From contig DUGG01000011.1 of the NCBI GenBank assembly GCA_013331515.1, forward strand, positions 6,048 through 12,488: a DNA stretch of 6,441 bases, in the 5' to 3' direction. Under the pieces are notes generated by a model that ran no database searches, was not told the origin of the DNA, and was given only the letters and a program-made list of their open reading frames with translations. The DNA comes from Candidatus Woesearchaeota archaeon. Its GTDB lineage: Archaea; Nanobdellota; Nanobdellia; Woesearchaeales; UBA10216. Of this stretch, positions 1-6,145 are shown in pieces; the stretch's first letter is position 1, and each line of letters opens with the position of its first letter. The position numbers and the translations under genes were made by a program.

Positions 1-675
1 CAGAAAATATCCGCCTTCATACCTGTGAAGGAGTTTTCAGGCAACATCATCATGGTCACCCGCAACGGCACAATCAAGAAGACAGAGCTTTCGGCATATT
101 CAAGCCCGAGGAAGGGCGGGATAATCGCAATTACTTTGGAGGATGGGGATGAGCTGGTTAATGTTGCCGCAACTTCCGGCAGCCAGCAGATGATAGTTGC
201 AACCAAGAACGGCCTTGCTGTAAGGTTCAACGAGAGCGACGTCAGGCCTGTTGGCCGGTCTGCGAAGGGCGTGAGGGCCATGCGGCTCAGGGATGGGGAC
301 TCTGTGGTTGGGATGGTGGTGGCAAAGGAAACCGAGTCCTTCCTGACGATAACTGCCAACGGATACGGCAAGCGCAGTCCTGTCTCAGATTACCGCCTTA
401 TTTCAAGGGGCGGCTCGGGGGTGATTAATATCCAGACCACCGGCAGGAACGGCCCTGTCGCTGCGGTGTCATCAGTGACGGAGAAGGATGACATAATCAT
501 AGTCAGCAGGAGCGGCAACATAGTCCGGCTCTCAGTGCTTGGAATTTCCGAGATTGGCCGGAACACCCAGGGCGTAAGGGTAATGCGCCTTGCTGAAGGT
601 GACGCGATAGTTTCAGTGGCCAAGGTTCCTCGCGAGAACGGAAGCGAAGTGCTTCCGGTTGGCAGCCAGGCGTGA
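1..675 (+). CDS. gyrA: DNA gyrase subunit A, C-terminal part (5' end outside window)
   Basis: The frame is open from base 1, so the gene begins upstream and only about 224 C-terminal residues are present. GyrA forms the A2B2 gyrase with GyrB and introduces negative supercoils; its C-terminal beta-pinwheel wraps DNA. Several pinwheel repeats are visible: VTRNGTIKKTELSAYSSPRK, then ATKNGLAVRF with GRSAKGVRAMRL, then TANGYGKRSPVSDYR with SRGGSGVINI, then SRSGNIVRLSV with GRNTQGVRVMRL. These are the regularly spaced basic and glycine residues typical of GyrA blades, and they look like the last four of the usual six. The blade-1 GyrA box and the catalytic tyrosine domain would lie upstream. The protein ends soon after the last blade, without the acidic tail seen in some bacterial GyrA. 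ParC is less likely because the blade motifs are regular and match gyrase. The first GTG in the window, at 25, is internal and not the true start. Confidence 0.95.
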   Translation, partial: QKISAFIPVKEFSGNIIMVTRNGTIKKTELSAYSSPRKGGIIAITLEDGDELVNVAATSGSQQMIVATKNGLAVRFNESDVRPVGRSAKGVRAMRLRDGDSVVGMVVAKETESFLTITANGYGKRSPVSDYRLISRGGSGVINIQTTGRNGPVAAVSSVTEKDDIIIVSRSGNIVRLSVLGISEIGRNTQGVRVMRLAEGDAIVSVAKVPRENGSEVLPVGSQA

Positions 676-690
676 TTGTTCAAATGGATT

Positions 691-727
691 TCATACCCCG
701 CAGCTCTGCTGCGGTTGGGACTTTTTG
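691..727 (+). repeat. palindromic dispersed repeat, copy 1
   Basis: This lies in the 95-bp gap after gyrA. It contains the perfect inverted repeat CCGCAGC (698-704), loop TCT, GCTGCGG (708-714), followed by TTGGGA and a T5 tract. The 14 bases TGCTGCGGTTGGGA (707-720) recur exactly at 6121-6134. Both copies also carry ATACCC just upstream of the palindrome, a related left arm and a T-rich tail in the same plus-strand orientation. Two copies in 6.4 kb suggest a short genome-wide repeat family, which is an inference. Confidence 0.6.
698..726 (+). terminator. possible gyrA transcription terminator (hairpin plus T tract)
   Basis: A 7-bp GC-rich perfect stem with a 3-base loop (698-714) starts 23 bases after the gyrA stop codon. 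A T5 run follows at 722-726, seven bases after the stem. Archaeal RNA polymerase terminates mainly at T-rich tracts and does not need a hairpin, so the T run may be the functional part. The next promoter begins directly after it, which fits an end of the gyrA transcript here. Confidence 0.4.
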
Positions 728-734
728 TTATCAG

Positions 735-747
735 AAACCATTTTAAC
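735..747 (+). promoter_or_regulatory. archaeal BRE/TATA-like promoter for a leaderless transcript
   Basis: The box ATTTTAAC (740-747) is preceded by the purine-rich GAAACC, resembling a BRE. Its centre lies about 27 bp before the ATG at 771, the spacing expected if transcription starts at the start codon. No Shine-Dalgarno sequence precedes that ATG, which fits a leaderless mRNA. Confidence 0.55.
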
Positions 748-770
748 CGCGACTCTCAACGCAGCATCCA

Positions 771-1823
771 ATGGTGTCTGCTGATGTGTTTGCCGGAGCG
801 GTTCTGACCGTGCCGGAGTTTGAGGATGTTGCCGCTGCCGAAGTCAGCGAGCTTGTTGGCTCCGCAGCAACCACGGCAAGAGGCGGCATCGTCACATTCG
901 TTGCCAGAAGCTGGGTTGATTTGTGCAGGGTGTGCTACCTTTCACAGTCGGCAAATCGCGTCTTTCTGCTCACTGGCGTTTCATCTTCAGGAGATGATAT
1001 GACCTCTGTTGATGTGATAAAAAATGGTGTTTGCCTGACTCCCTTTGATTCTGGGGAAAGAAACTACGAGATTTTTGGAAGACAGGAGTCGCTTCCTGGC
1101 AACCTTGCATACCTCATGTTGCGCGCCTCCGGCTACACTGGGAGGGGTTTCTTTTTTGACCCGTTCACAAGGTCTGGCGGGTCTGCAATTGAGGCCGCGC
1201 TTTTCAGCTCTGGTTTCCCTGTTAACCGCTACCGGAGGGATGCGCTTTCGTCTTCGCTTTCACGGATGCAGCAATTTGCGAGCATCGACTTTGGCAGGTT
1301 CTTTGCAGTCGCAGAAAAAGAAGCCGCCGCCGCTGCGGAAAGGAGGCTTGGCAGGGTAAAATCGCAAATATTCACATCATCCCGGTCAATGGTCAAAGTC
1401 CGGTCTGCTGAGAAGAATGCCAAGCTGGCTGGTGTGAAAAAGCAGATAAGGTTCGGCCGCCTGGACATAAGCTGGCTTGATGCAAAGCTTGATGAGAACA
1501 GTGTTGACTTGGTGGTGAGTTATCCTCCTCAGTTTAGGAACGGCGTGGATTCGTTTTCTGTAGCTGAAAACAGGAAGCTCAAGGCAATGTACACTGAATT
1601 CTTCCACCAGGCGGATTTTTTCCTTAGGCGGAATGGCATGATAGTGCTTGCACTGGAAACCTCAGCCTGGGTTGCCGCAGAGGCTGAAAAGTCGGGATTT
1701 TGCCTGTCAGTCCTGAAGGAAATTAGCCTTGAGGCAGCGCATAGGCCATCTGCAACCCGGTTGATTCCGCAAGATTTGCATCTGGAACTGGCGTGTTTCA
1801 GGAAGAAGGGGGCAAATCTTTAA
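771..1823 (+). CDS. THUMP/UPF0020-like RNA methyltransferase homologue with degenerate motifs
   Basis: The 350-residue protein has the layout of the Trm11/Trm14/RlmL-like group, which methylates tRNA or rRNA guanines. The N-terminus (about 8-68) resembles the THUMP-containing region, with VPEFEDVAAAEVSELVG, RGGIVTF and CYLSQSANRV. A Rossmann-like methyltransferase region follows at about 105-345. Motif I is DPFTRSGGSAIEAAL at 130-144, where active members have DPFCGSGT-IEAAL. The region AEKNAKLAGV (213-222) matches the helix after the SAM-ribose-binding acidic residue, but that acidic residue is not evident. The catalytic motif IV, normally N/D-PPYG, is SYPPQF (250-255). It may therefore bind RNA without methylating it, or use altered chemistry. 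The 771 ATG is chosen for its TATA-box spacing and because the N-terminal conserved block starts right after it. The gene stands alone between gyrA and the glycosyltransferase operon. The family is fairly sure; the activity is not. Confidence 0.75.
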   Translation: MVSADVFAGAVLTVPEFEDVAAAEVSELVGSAATTARGGIVTFVARSWVDLCRVCYLSQSANRVFLLTGVSSSGDDMTSVDVIKNGVCLTPFDSGERNYEIFGRQESLPGNLAYLMLRASGYTGRGFFFDPFTRSGGSAIEAALFSSGFPVNRYRRDALSSSLSRMQQFASIDFGRFFAVAEKEAAAAAERRLGRVKSQIFTSSRSMVKVRSAEKNAKLAGVKKQIRFGRLDISWLDAKLDENSVDLVVSYPPQFRNGVDSFSVAENRKLKAMYTEFFHQADFFLRRNGMIVLALETSAWVAAEAEKSGFCLSVLKEISLEAAHRPSATRLIPQDLHLELACFRKKGANL

Positions 1824-1826
1824 AAA
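1813..1826 (+). promoter_or_regulatory. TATA-like promoter of the glycosyltransferase operon, overlapping an upstream stop codon
   Basis: CTTTAAAAA (1818-1826), preceded by the A-rich CAAAT, resembles an archaeal BRE plus TATA box. Its centre is about 27-28 bp before the ATG at 1850, matching the spacing of the promoter before 771. The TAA at 1821-1823 that ends the methyltransferase gene is part of this box. No Shine-Dalgarno sequence is seen before 1850, so a leaderless transcript is likely. Confidence 0.55.
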
Positions 1827-1849
1827 CGGCTTCAGCCACCCAAGCCCTT

Positions 1850-3094
1850 ATGTTTTCAGCCCTTGAAATCGTGCTGATTGTCGTGTACATCATCACGCTG
1901 TACTATACGATTTTCTGGCTTATCGCATTTGTTGACTACGCTCCCCCGGTTAAGGTGCTCCCCAAAAAGCTTCCGAAGGTGTCCGTGATAATCCCTGCGT
2001 ACAACGAAGAGAAGGCAATAGCGCGGTCAATAGAGTCAGTCCTAGCGCTTGACTACCCTAAACGCCTCCTTCAGGTTATTGTGGTGGACGATGGCTCAAC
2101 CGACCGCACTTTGGCTGTTGCCAGAAAGGTTACAGCTTCGCATGGCAGGGTAAAAGTCCTGAGCCAGCCGAACGGCGGGAAGTGGAGGGCTATGAATGCC
2201 GGCATAACAGCTTCCTCGGGTGAATACGTAGCGTGCCTTGATGCCGACTCTTATGTAAAGCCGGACGCCCTGAACGTCATGCTGCCCAACTTTACGGATG
2301 GCATGGTTGCTGCCGTCCTTCCAATGCTTTACGTTGACCGTCCAGGGAACATGCTGCAAAAAATGCAATGGCATGAGTACGTTATAAACATGTTTTACCG
2401 GAAGATAGCCGGTATGCTTAACTGCATTCATGTAACTCCCGGCCCTTTCAGCGTCTACCGGAAAAGCATACTCACTGGCATAGGCGGCTTCAGGGAAGGC
2501 CACGCTACTGAGGACCTGGAGATTTGCCTGCGCCTTCAGAGTCGCCATTACCGGATCGTTCAGGTCACTGATGCAGAGGTCTTCACTGAGGCGCCTGCCA
2601 AGATGTCAGAGCTTTACAAGCAGCGTCTTCGCTGGAATCTCGGCTCAACACTCAATATACTGTCATACAGGCACATGCTTTTCAACAGGAAATACGGCGA
2701 CTTCGGAGTATTCCAGCTGCCAATAATCTTTCTTGCCACTTTCCTGGCTGTTGCCATCCTGCTGGTGACTTTTTACCTTAGCATCCTGAGGCCCAACTAC
2801 GAGCGTCTGGTACACCTCAAGCTGGTCAACTTTGACATCCTCTCGCTCTTGCAGAACCTCAAGTTCAGCTTCAGCCTGCTTGACATTGACTACTTCCGCC
2901 TCTTCATAGGTATTTCATTCTTTGCCGTGAGCACTTCTCTGGTGGTAATGGCGCACAGGGCCATCAGGAAGAAGGTCAACACGCACGGCCTCCCTGCCCT
3001 GCTGGCTTTTATGTTCGTCTATTACCTCTTCCTTGGCTATGTCCGCCTTGTAGTGATTAAAAATCTCATCTTAAGGAAGAGGTCAAGATGGTGA
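1850..3094 (+). CDS. membrane family 2 glycosyltransferase (processive-type GT2)
   Basis: This 414-residue inverting GT-A enzyme most likely transfers sugar from a nucleotide sugar to a growing glycan or lipid acceptor at the inner face of the membrane. Residues 5-28 form a membrane segment. The catalytic domain starts at VSVIIPAYNEE (44-54) and contains VVDDGSTDRT (78-87), DADS (131-134) for metal and nucleotide binding, the likely catalytic-base motif ATEDLE (219-224) and QRLRW (258-262). The last is the QxxRW motif of processive synthases such as cellulose, hyaluronan and poly-N-acetylglucosamine synthases. Three further membrane segments lie at about 287-311, 349-369 and 380-404, with a basic tail. 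The frame is open back to a GTG at 1793, but that start lies inside the previous gene and upstream of the promoter, so 1850 is preferred. It heads a three-gene operon. The sugar and product cannot be read from sequence. Confidence 0.9.
   Translation: MFSALEIVLIVVYIITLYYTIFWLIAFVDYAPPVKVLPKKLPKVSVIIPAYNEEKAIARSIESVLALDYPKRLLQVIVVDDGSTDRTLAVARKVTASHGRVKVLSQPNGGKWRAMNAGITASSGEYVACLDADSYVKPDALNVMLPNFTDGMVAAVLPMLYVDRPGNMLQKMQWHEYVINMFYRKIAGMLNCIHVTPGPFSVYRKSILTGIGGFREGHATEDLEICLRLQSRHYRIVQVTDAEVFTEAPAKMSELYKQRLRWNLGSTLNILSYRHMLFNRKYGDFGVFQLPIIFLATFLAVAILLVTFYLSILRPNYERLVHLKLVNFDILSLLQNLKFSFSLLDIDYFRLFIGISFFAVSTSLVVMAHRAIRKKVNTHGLPALLAFMFVYYLFLGYVRLVVIKNLILRKRSRW
3090..3094 (+). promoter_or_regulatory. 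Shine-Dalgarno GGTGA for the thioredoxin-like gene
   Basis: GGTGA complements the 3' end of archaeal 16S rRNA and sits 7 bases before the ATG at 3102. It overlaps the TGA that ends the glycosyltransferase gene, which supports the chosen start and translation from an operon mRNA. Confidence 0.5.
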
Positions 3095-3101
3095 CTGGCG
3101 G

Positions 3102-3785
3102 ATGAGGGACATAAGGAAGAGGCGATACGTGCTTGCAGGCGTTCTTACCTTGATGGTATTCGTGCTTGGCCTGCTTGTTGGCCTTGTTATTGAAGGGAAG
3201 AGGGTTGAGATGATAACCGGTGCCTCCCAGGAGTTGAAGGTTGACATAGGCAGCTTGCAGTTGCAGTACGCCTTTATAGGTCAGCTTGCCCAGGTTGGCA
3301 ACTGCGGTGCGTTCACAAAGACATTTGACAAGAACCTTGACTCGCTCGAGTCAACGAGGATTAAGCTTGCCGGTTATCAGAACGATGCATCCGTGAACAG
3401 GCGCGAGTTTGACCTGTTGCGCAGGACTTACATCCTCTCGCAAGTTGAATACCTTCTCCTCTCCATGAAGTCAAAGGAACTGTGCGGCACAGACGTTGTC
3501 AACATGGTTTACTTCTTTTCAAGGGACTGCACGAGCTGTGATGACCAGTCATTCGTGCTCTCATTCCTCAAGCAGAAGTTCAACGAGCGCCTTTTTATTT
3601 TCGGCTTTGACGCCTCCTTTGAGCAGGAACCACTGCTGGAACTCCTGGAAACAACGTACAACGTCACCAGCTTTCCCACAACAATAATAAGCGATGACAG
3701 GTATGTTGGCTTCATGTCAAAGGACAATCTCACACAAACAATCTGCGGCCTTTACAAGTCAAGGCCTGAATACTGTGGCTCATGA
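3102..3785 (+). CDS. membrane-anchored thioredoxin-fold protein
   Basis: The 227-residue protein starts with a basic cytoplasmic tip (MRDIRKRR) and one hydrophobic segment at about 9-30, placing the rest outside the cell by the positive-inside rule. A mostly helical region follows at about 42-125. The C-terminal thioredoxin-like domain (about 130-225) has VVNMVYFFS before CTSC (143-146), the redox CxxC, then LFIFGFDASFE and SFPTTII (190-196) with the expected cis-proline at 192. Further cysteines at 68, 128, 215 and 225 could form structural disulfides. This suggests an extracytoplasmic thiol oxidoreductase or isomerase; the substrate is unknown. It is 7 bases after the GT2 gene and overlaps the next gene by four bases (ATGA), so all three are probably co-translated. 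It is shorter and simpler than DsbA proteins and lacks a clear helical insertion, so I do not give it that name. Confidence 0.8.
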   Translation: MRDIRKRRYVLAGVLTLMVFVLGLLVGLVIEGKRVEMITGASQELKVDIGSLQLQYAFIGQLAQVGNCGAFTKTFDKNLDSLESTRIKLAGYQNDASVNRREFDLLRRTYILSQVEYLLLSMKSKELCGTDVVNMVYFFSRDCTSCDDQSFVLSFLKQKFNERLFIFGFDASFEQEPLLELLETTYNVTSFPTTIISDDRYVGFMSKDNLTQTICGLYKSRPEYCGS

Positions 3786-5293
3786 AAAACCCTTTTGCAG
3801 CTGGAATCTTGAAGACCCACTGGCCGCTGCTGGCAGTTCTCGCCGTTTTTCTCGCCGCAAAGCTTCCTCATTTGTTGAGCTATCACCTGCCGGAATGGGA
3901 TGAGGCGGTTTACCTCTCCATGGGAAAGTATGCGTACTCTCTTGGCGCTTCAGGCCTTTGGGAGGTAATACGGCCACTCGGCCTGCCACTCTCGGTTGGC
4001 TGGGCGTCTCTTCTTTGGACAGCAGCTTCCTACGCAAAAGTGGCTGAGGTAATTGTCTTTATCAGCAGTGCTGGAGTAATATCACTCACTTACCTCGCAG
4101 GTCTTCGGCTTTTCGGCAGAAAAGTTGCCTTCCTGTCCGCGGCCATTCTGGCTTCTTCCCCGCTTTTCTTCCTTAACTCATCATACATAATGACAGAGGT
4201 GCCATCTGTCCTGTTTTTGCTTTTCTCCCTCCTGCTATTTGCAAGCAGCCGTTATTTTTCAGCCGGGGTAGCAGCTGCCCTGGCCGTCCTTTTCAAGTTT
4301 CCAAACGGCCTCTTGCTTTTGGTGTTTGCCCTGGCCGCGTTTTTGCAGGCAGCTGCTTCCGCACAGCTCCACAGGCGGTTCAGGCAGGCCGCGGTAAGCT
4401 TGGCAAAGGCTGCTGGAGCTTTCATGGCCGCCATGCTTCCGTTCTTCACATTCAACTTTTTCTTCTACCGCCGCTTCACAGGCAGTTTCGTTGACGCCCT
4501 GCTCAGGCCTTTCATCCTAGCGGGCTGGCACCAGTTCAATCCCGCAAAGGCAGTGTCATCCAAAATTGCGAGCTACACGTATTATGCCACCTCTGCGCTG
4601 AAGCAGCATGTTTTTCTTGGCATGGTTGTTGTAGCAACCATTATGTTTGTGAAGCGAAAGTGGCACCTGCACCCTTCAAGGAGGTTGTTTGGCTGCTTTT
4701 TGCTGGTGTATGCTGCCTACTTTTCCATAATCCCTAACAAGGACCAGCGCTTTTTGCTGCTTTTCCTGCCGGCAGCGTGCATATTTGCCTCGGCAGCATT
4801 CTTCGACCTGCTGTCATACCGCTCCAGGGCAGCAGCCATTGTGCGCGTTTCCCTGGTTGGGCTCTTGCTGGTTTCCTCTTTTCTTGCACTGTCTGTTGAT
4901 TACCGGCTTTTGGCCTGGTGGCCGCCTTCAGAGCCGGGCTTCGTGCAGGAGCTTTATGGCTCTATCCAGAGGCTCGGCATAACGGGCCAGGTAATGACAT
5001 CCGACCCTATCTTTTCTGTTTATGGCGAAAACCTTTTCCTTCCCTACTATGACTCATCAAGAGGCATTCCGGAAGAATTAAAGCCGTCCTGGGATGTCTC
5101 AGGCAGGCCGTTTGAGGCAGTTGTCTACTCCCCGCAAAACCTCTACTGCCCATGGGGTGATTTTGCCTGCTACTCTGGCAGGGACAAGCTTCACGAGCGC
5201 ATGCTTTCAAGCTATTCACTGGAATTCAACGGCACGTACTACGGCACATCGTCATACTATGTGTTTGTAAACCGCACCGCGCTCCGGAAGTGA
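3782..5293 (+). CDS. GT-C family glycosyltransferase (PMT/ArnT-like, dolichyl-phosphate sugar dependent)
   Basis: The 503-residue polytopic protein has about 10-11 predicted membrane segments up to about residue 373, then a soluble C-terminal region of about 130 residues. GT-C enzymes of the PMT/ArnT type take a sugar from a polyprenyl-phosphate carrier and act on the outer face. The first loop holds PEWDEAVYL (38-45 region) with the D40-E41 pair expected at the active site. YIMTEVPS (135-142) matches the second conserved acidic motif, E139. NKDQRFLLLFLP (319-330) resembles the HKE-RFLLP motif of this superfamily. The C-terminal part has TSDPIFSVYG (406-415) and two close cysteines, 456 and 463. 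The ATG at 3782 overlaps the previous stop as ATGA, with no obvious Shine-Dalgarno site, so translational coupling is likely. The acceptor could be a lipid, a protein or a glycan. A T5 run at 5341-5345, inside the convergent gene, might end this transcript. Confidence 0.88.
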   Translation: MKNPFAAGILKTHWPLLAVLAVFLAAKLPHLLSYHLPEWDEAVYLSMGKYAYSLGASGLWEVIRPLGLPLSVGWASLLWTAASYAKVAEVIVFISSAGVISLTYLAGLRLFGRKVAFLSAAILASSPLFFLNSSYIMTEVPSVLFLLFSLLLFASSRYFSAGVAAALAVLFKFPNGLLLLVFALAAFLQAAASAQLHRRFRQAAVSLAKAAGAFMAAMLPFFTFNFFFYRRFTGSFVDALLRPFILAGWHQFNPAKAVSSKIASYTYYATSALKQHVFLGMVVVATIMFVKRKWHLHPSRRLFGCFLLVYAAYFSIIPNKDQRFLLLFLPAACIFASAAFFDLLSYRSRAAAIVRVSLVGLLLVSSFLALSVDYRLLAWWPPSEPGFVQELYGSIQRLGITGQVMTSDPIFSVYGENLFLPYYDSSRGIPEELKPSWDVSGRPFEAVVYSPQNLYCPWGDFACYSGRDKLHERMLSSYSLEFNGTYYGTSSYYVFVNRTALRK

Positions 5294-5294
5294 C

Positions 5295-5747
5295 TCACCT
5301 TCTCTTAATCTTTATGAGGTCGCCCAGCGTCAACTCATCCTTTTTCGGCTGCGGCACCGCGTTGTCGTCAATTTCAGCCTTCTCAACAAACTTCAGCCCA
5401 AGCGCCTTCCCAAGTCGCCTTGCTTCCTCTATGCTCGGCACGAACTGGCTTGTCTCCATCTTGTGCAGTATGGATTCCTTGACGGCAATCTTCCTTGAGA
5501 ACTCGTCCTGTTTCATGCCAAGCCGCTCCCTTTTCTGTTTCAGGGCGTTTCCGAAGTCTGAAACTACCACTTCAGCTTCCTCATCAGCCATTGGCATCCT
5601 TCGCTCGTCCTTCCTTGCCGGGGCAGCGGCAGCAATCCTCCCTACGACCTTGCCATACCTGCCGCAGCCCTGGCACACTGCCAGCACGCTGCCCTCAACA
5701 GATGCCCTTACCTCGGCCTCCTGCCTTCCGCACATCTCGCAGTCCAT
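5295..5747 (-). CDS. archaeal multiprotein bridging factor 1 (zinc ribbon plus HTH)
   Basis: The 150-residue protein has the two-part layout of archaeal MBF1. An N-terminal zinc ribbon starts MDCEMCGR and pairs C3/C6 with C25/C28 (CQGC). After a variable linker, a Cro/C1-type helix-turn-helix at about 66-119 includes ALKQKRERLGMKQDEFSRK and SILHKMETSQFVPSIEEARR. A basic tail ends GDLIKIKRR. Eukaryotic MBF1 bridges activators to TBP; archaeal MBF1 has been linked to ribosomes and translation. The frame continues 26 codons upstream, but the ATG at 5747 is chosen because family members begin at the first zinc-ribbon cysteine and AAGGA lies five bases before it. It follows the MazF-like gene with one base between stop and start, so it is third in that operon. 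The linker around 39-50 is alanine- and arginine-rich. It ends one base from the convergent GT-C gene. Confidence 0.92.
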   Translation of the reverse strand: MDCEMCGRQEAEVRASVEGSVLAVCQGCGRYGKVVGRIAAAAPARKDERRMPMADEEAEVVVSDFGNALKQKRERLGMKQDEFSRKIAVKESILHKMETSQFVPSIEEARRLGKALGLKFVEKAEIDDNAVPQPKKDELTLGDLIKIKRR

Positions 5748-5748
5748 T

Positions 5749-6093
5749 TTATTCCTTGCCTCTTTTGAGCAGCTTAACAGCTTCGTTAACCAACCTGTCA
5801 AATGTTTCGTTGTTAATCCTTGCAAATGGCGCTTCTACGAGACTTTTTTCAATCTGCAGGATTTTGTCAGTTCTGATCCGGCTTTTTAGCGGGAGTGCGC
5901 CCTCTGACAGGTTTTCTTGGTTGAGCGTGGTGCTGTACGGTTTAGGCTCAAGTTTTGATGTTACAGCGCACACAACAACATTCTTGCCTTGTCCATTATA
6001 GCTGTTATTGGACACTATGACCGCAGGCCTGATTTTGCTTCCGCTGAAATCTGAGAAAGGCAACTTTACCCACACAAGGTCTTGCTGTTTCAT
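5749..6093 (-). CDS. MazF/PemK-like mRNA interferase toxin
   Basis: The 114-residue protein fits the MazF/PemK family, ribosome-independent endoribonucleases that cut mRNA at short motifs and are held in check by a partner antitoxin. Features include DLVWVKLPF near the start, then SGSKIRPAVIVSN (17-29) with the conserved R22-P23, and VVVCAVTSK (39-47) with T45-S46; arginine and threonine at these places form the active site in studied MazF proteins. The C-terminal part, SRIRTDKILQIEKSLV, matches the family pattern after the core. The start at 6093 is favoured because GGTGA lies four bases upstream and family members begin just before the VWV strand. An ATG at 6141 is also in frame and overlaps the antitoxin stop as ATGA, but its 16 extra residues come from a repeat. 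The antitoxin gene precedes it and MBF1 follows directly. Confidence 0.88.
   Translation of the reverse strand: MKQQDLVWVKLPFSDFSGSKIRPAVIVSNNSYNGQGKNVVVCAVTSKLEPKPYSTTLNQENLSEGALPLKSRIRTDKILQIEKSLVEAPFARINNETFDRLVNEAVKLLKRGKE
5753..5757 (-). promoter_or_regulatory. Shine-Dalgarno AAGGA for MBF1
   Basis: On the minus strand AAGGA precedes the ATG at 5747 by five bases and lies within the last codons of the MazF-like gene. It supports the internal start chosen for MBF1 over the longer open frame. Confidence 0.4.
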
Positions 6094-6097
6094 TTGT

Positions 6098-6102
6098 TCA
6101 CC
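6098..6102 (-). promoter_or_regulatory. Shine-Dalgarno GGTGA deciding the toxin start
   Basis: On the minus strand GGTGA stands four bases before the ATG at 6093, the same core as the site before the thioredoxin-like gene. Its first G is also the last base of a 5-bp stem (CGGGT/ACCCG, 6102-6115), so folding could affect access. Confidence 0.55.
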
Positions 6103-6105
6103 GGG

Positions 6106-6145
6106 TTGATACCCGCCGCTTGCTGCGGTTGGGATTTTCATTTTT
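6106..6145 (+). repeat. palindromic dispersed repeat, copy 2, between antitoxin and toxin
   Basis: This copy shares TGCTGCGGTTGGGA (6121-6134) exactly with 707-720 and has ATACCC on its left (6109-6114). The stem CCGCCGC/GCTGCGG (6113-6128) has one mismatch and a two-base loop. A T-rich tail follows on the plus strand (6135-6147). It fills most of the 44-base spacer between the AbrB-like and MazF-like genes and runs into the last codons of the former. On the minus strand, the direction of these genes, the T tract is an A tract before the hairpin, so it should not act as an intrinsic terminator for the operon. Confidence 0.6.

Noticed and set aside
1793..1849. GTG start extending the GT2 protein by 19 residues
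   Set aside because: It would begin inside the methyltransferase gene and upstream of the TATA-like box; the extension has no family match, whereas ATG 1850 starts directly before the first membrane segment.
2096..2548. 150-codon minus-strand open frame inside the GT2 gene
   Set aside because: It lies wholly opposite the catalytic core of a well-supported glycosyltransferase and shows no recognisable motif or ribosome site.
3165..3190. near-repeated CTTGGCC/CTTGTTGGCC units
   Set aside because: They simply encode the Leu/Gly/Val-rich membrane segment of the thioredoxin-like protein.
5748..5825. 26-codon upstream extension of MBF1
   Set aside because: It overlaps the MazF-like coding region. 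Archaeal MBF1 proteins begin right at the zinc ribbon, and a ribosome site precedes the shorter start.
5290..5889. 199-codon plus-strand open frame opposite MBF1 and the toxin
   Set aside because: The minus strand encodes two clear protein families with conserved motifs and ribosome sites. The plus-strand product is serine- and leucine-rich with no recognisable domain, as expected for a shadow frame.
5495..6001. 168-codon plus-strand open frame opposite MBF1 and the toxin
   Set aside because: It shows low-complexity serine, proline and leucine content with no domain and is antisense to two supported genes.
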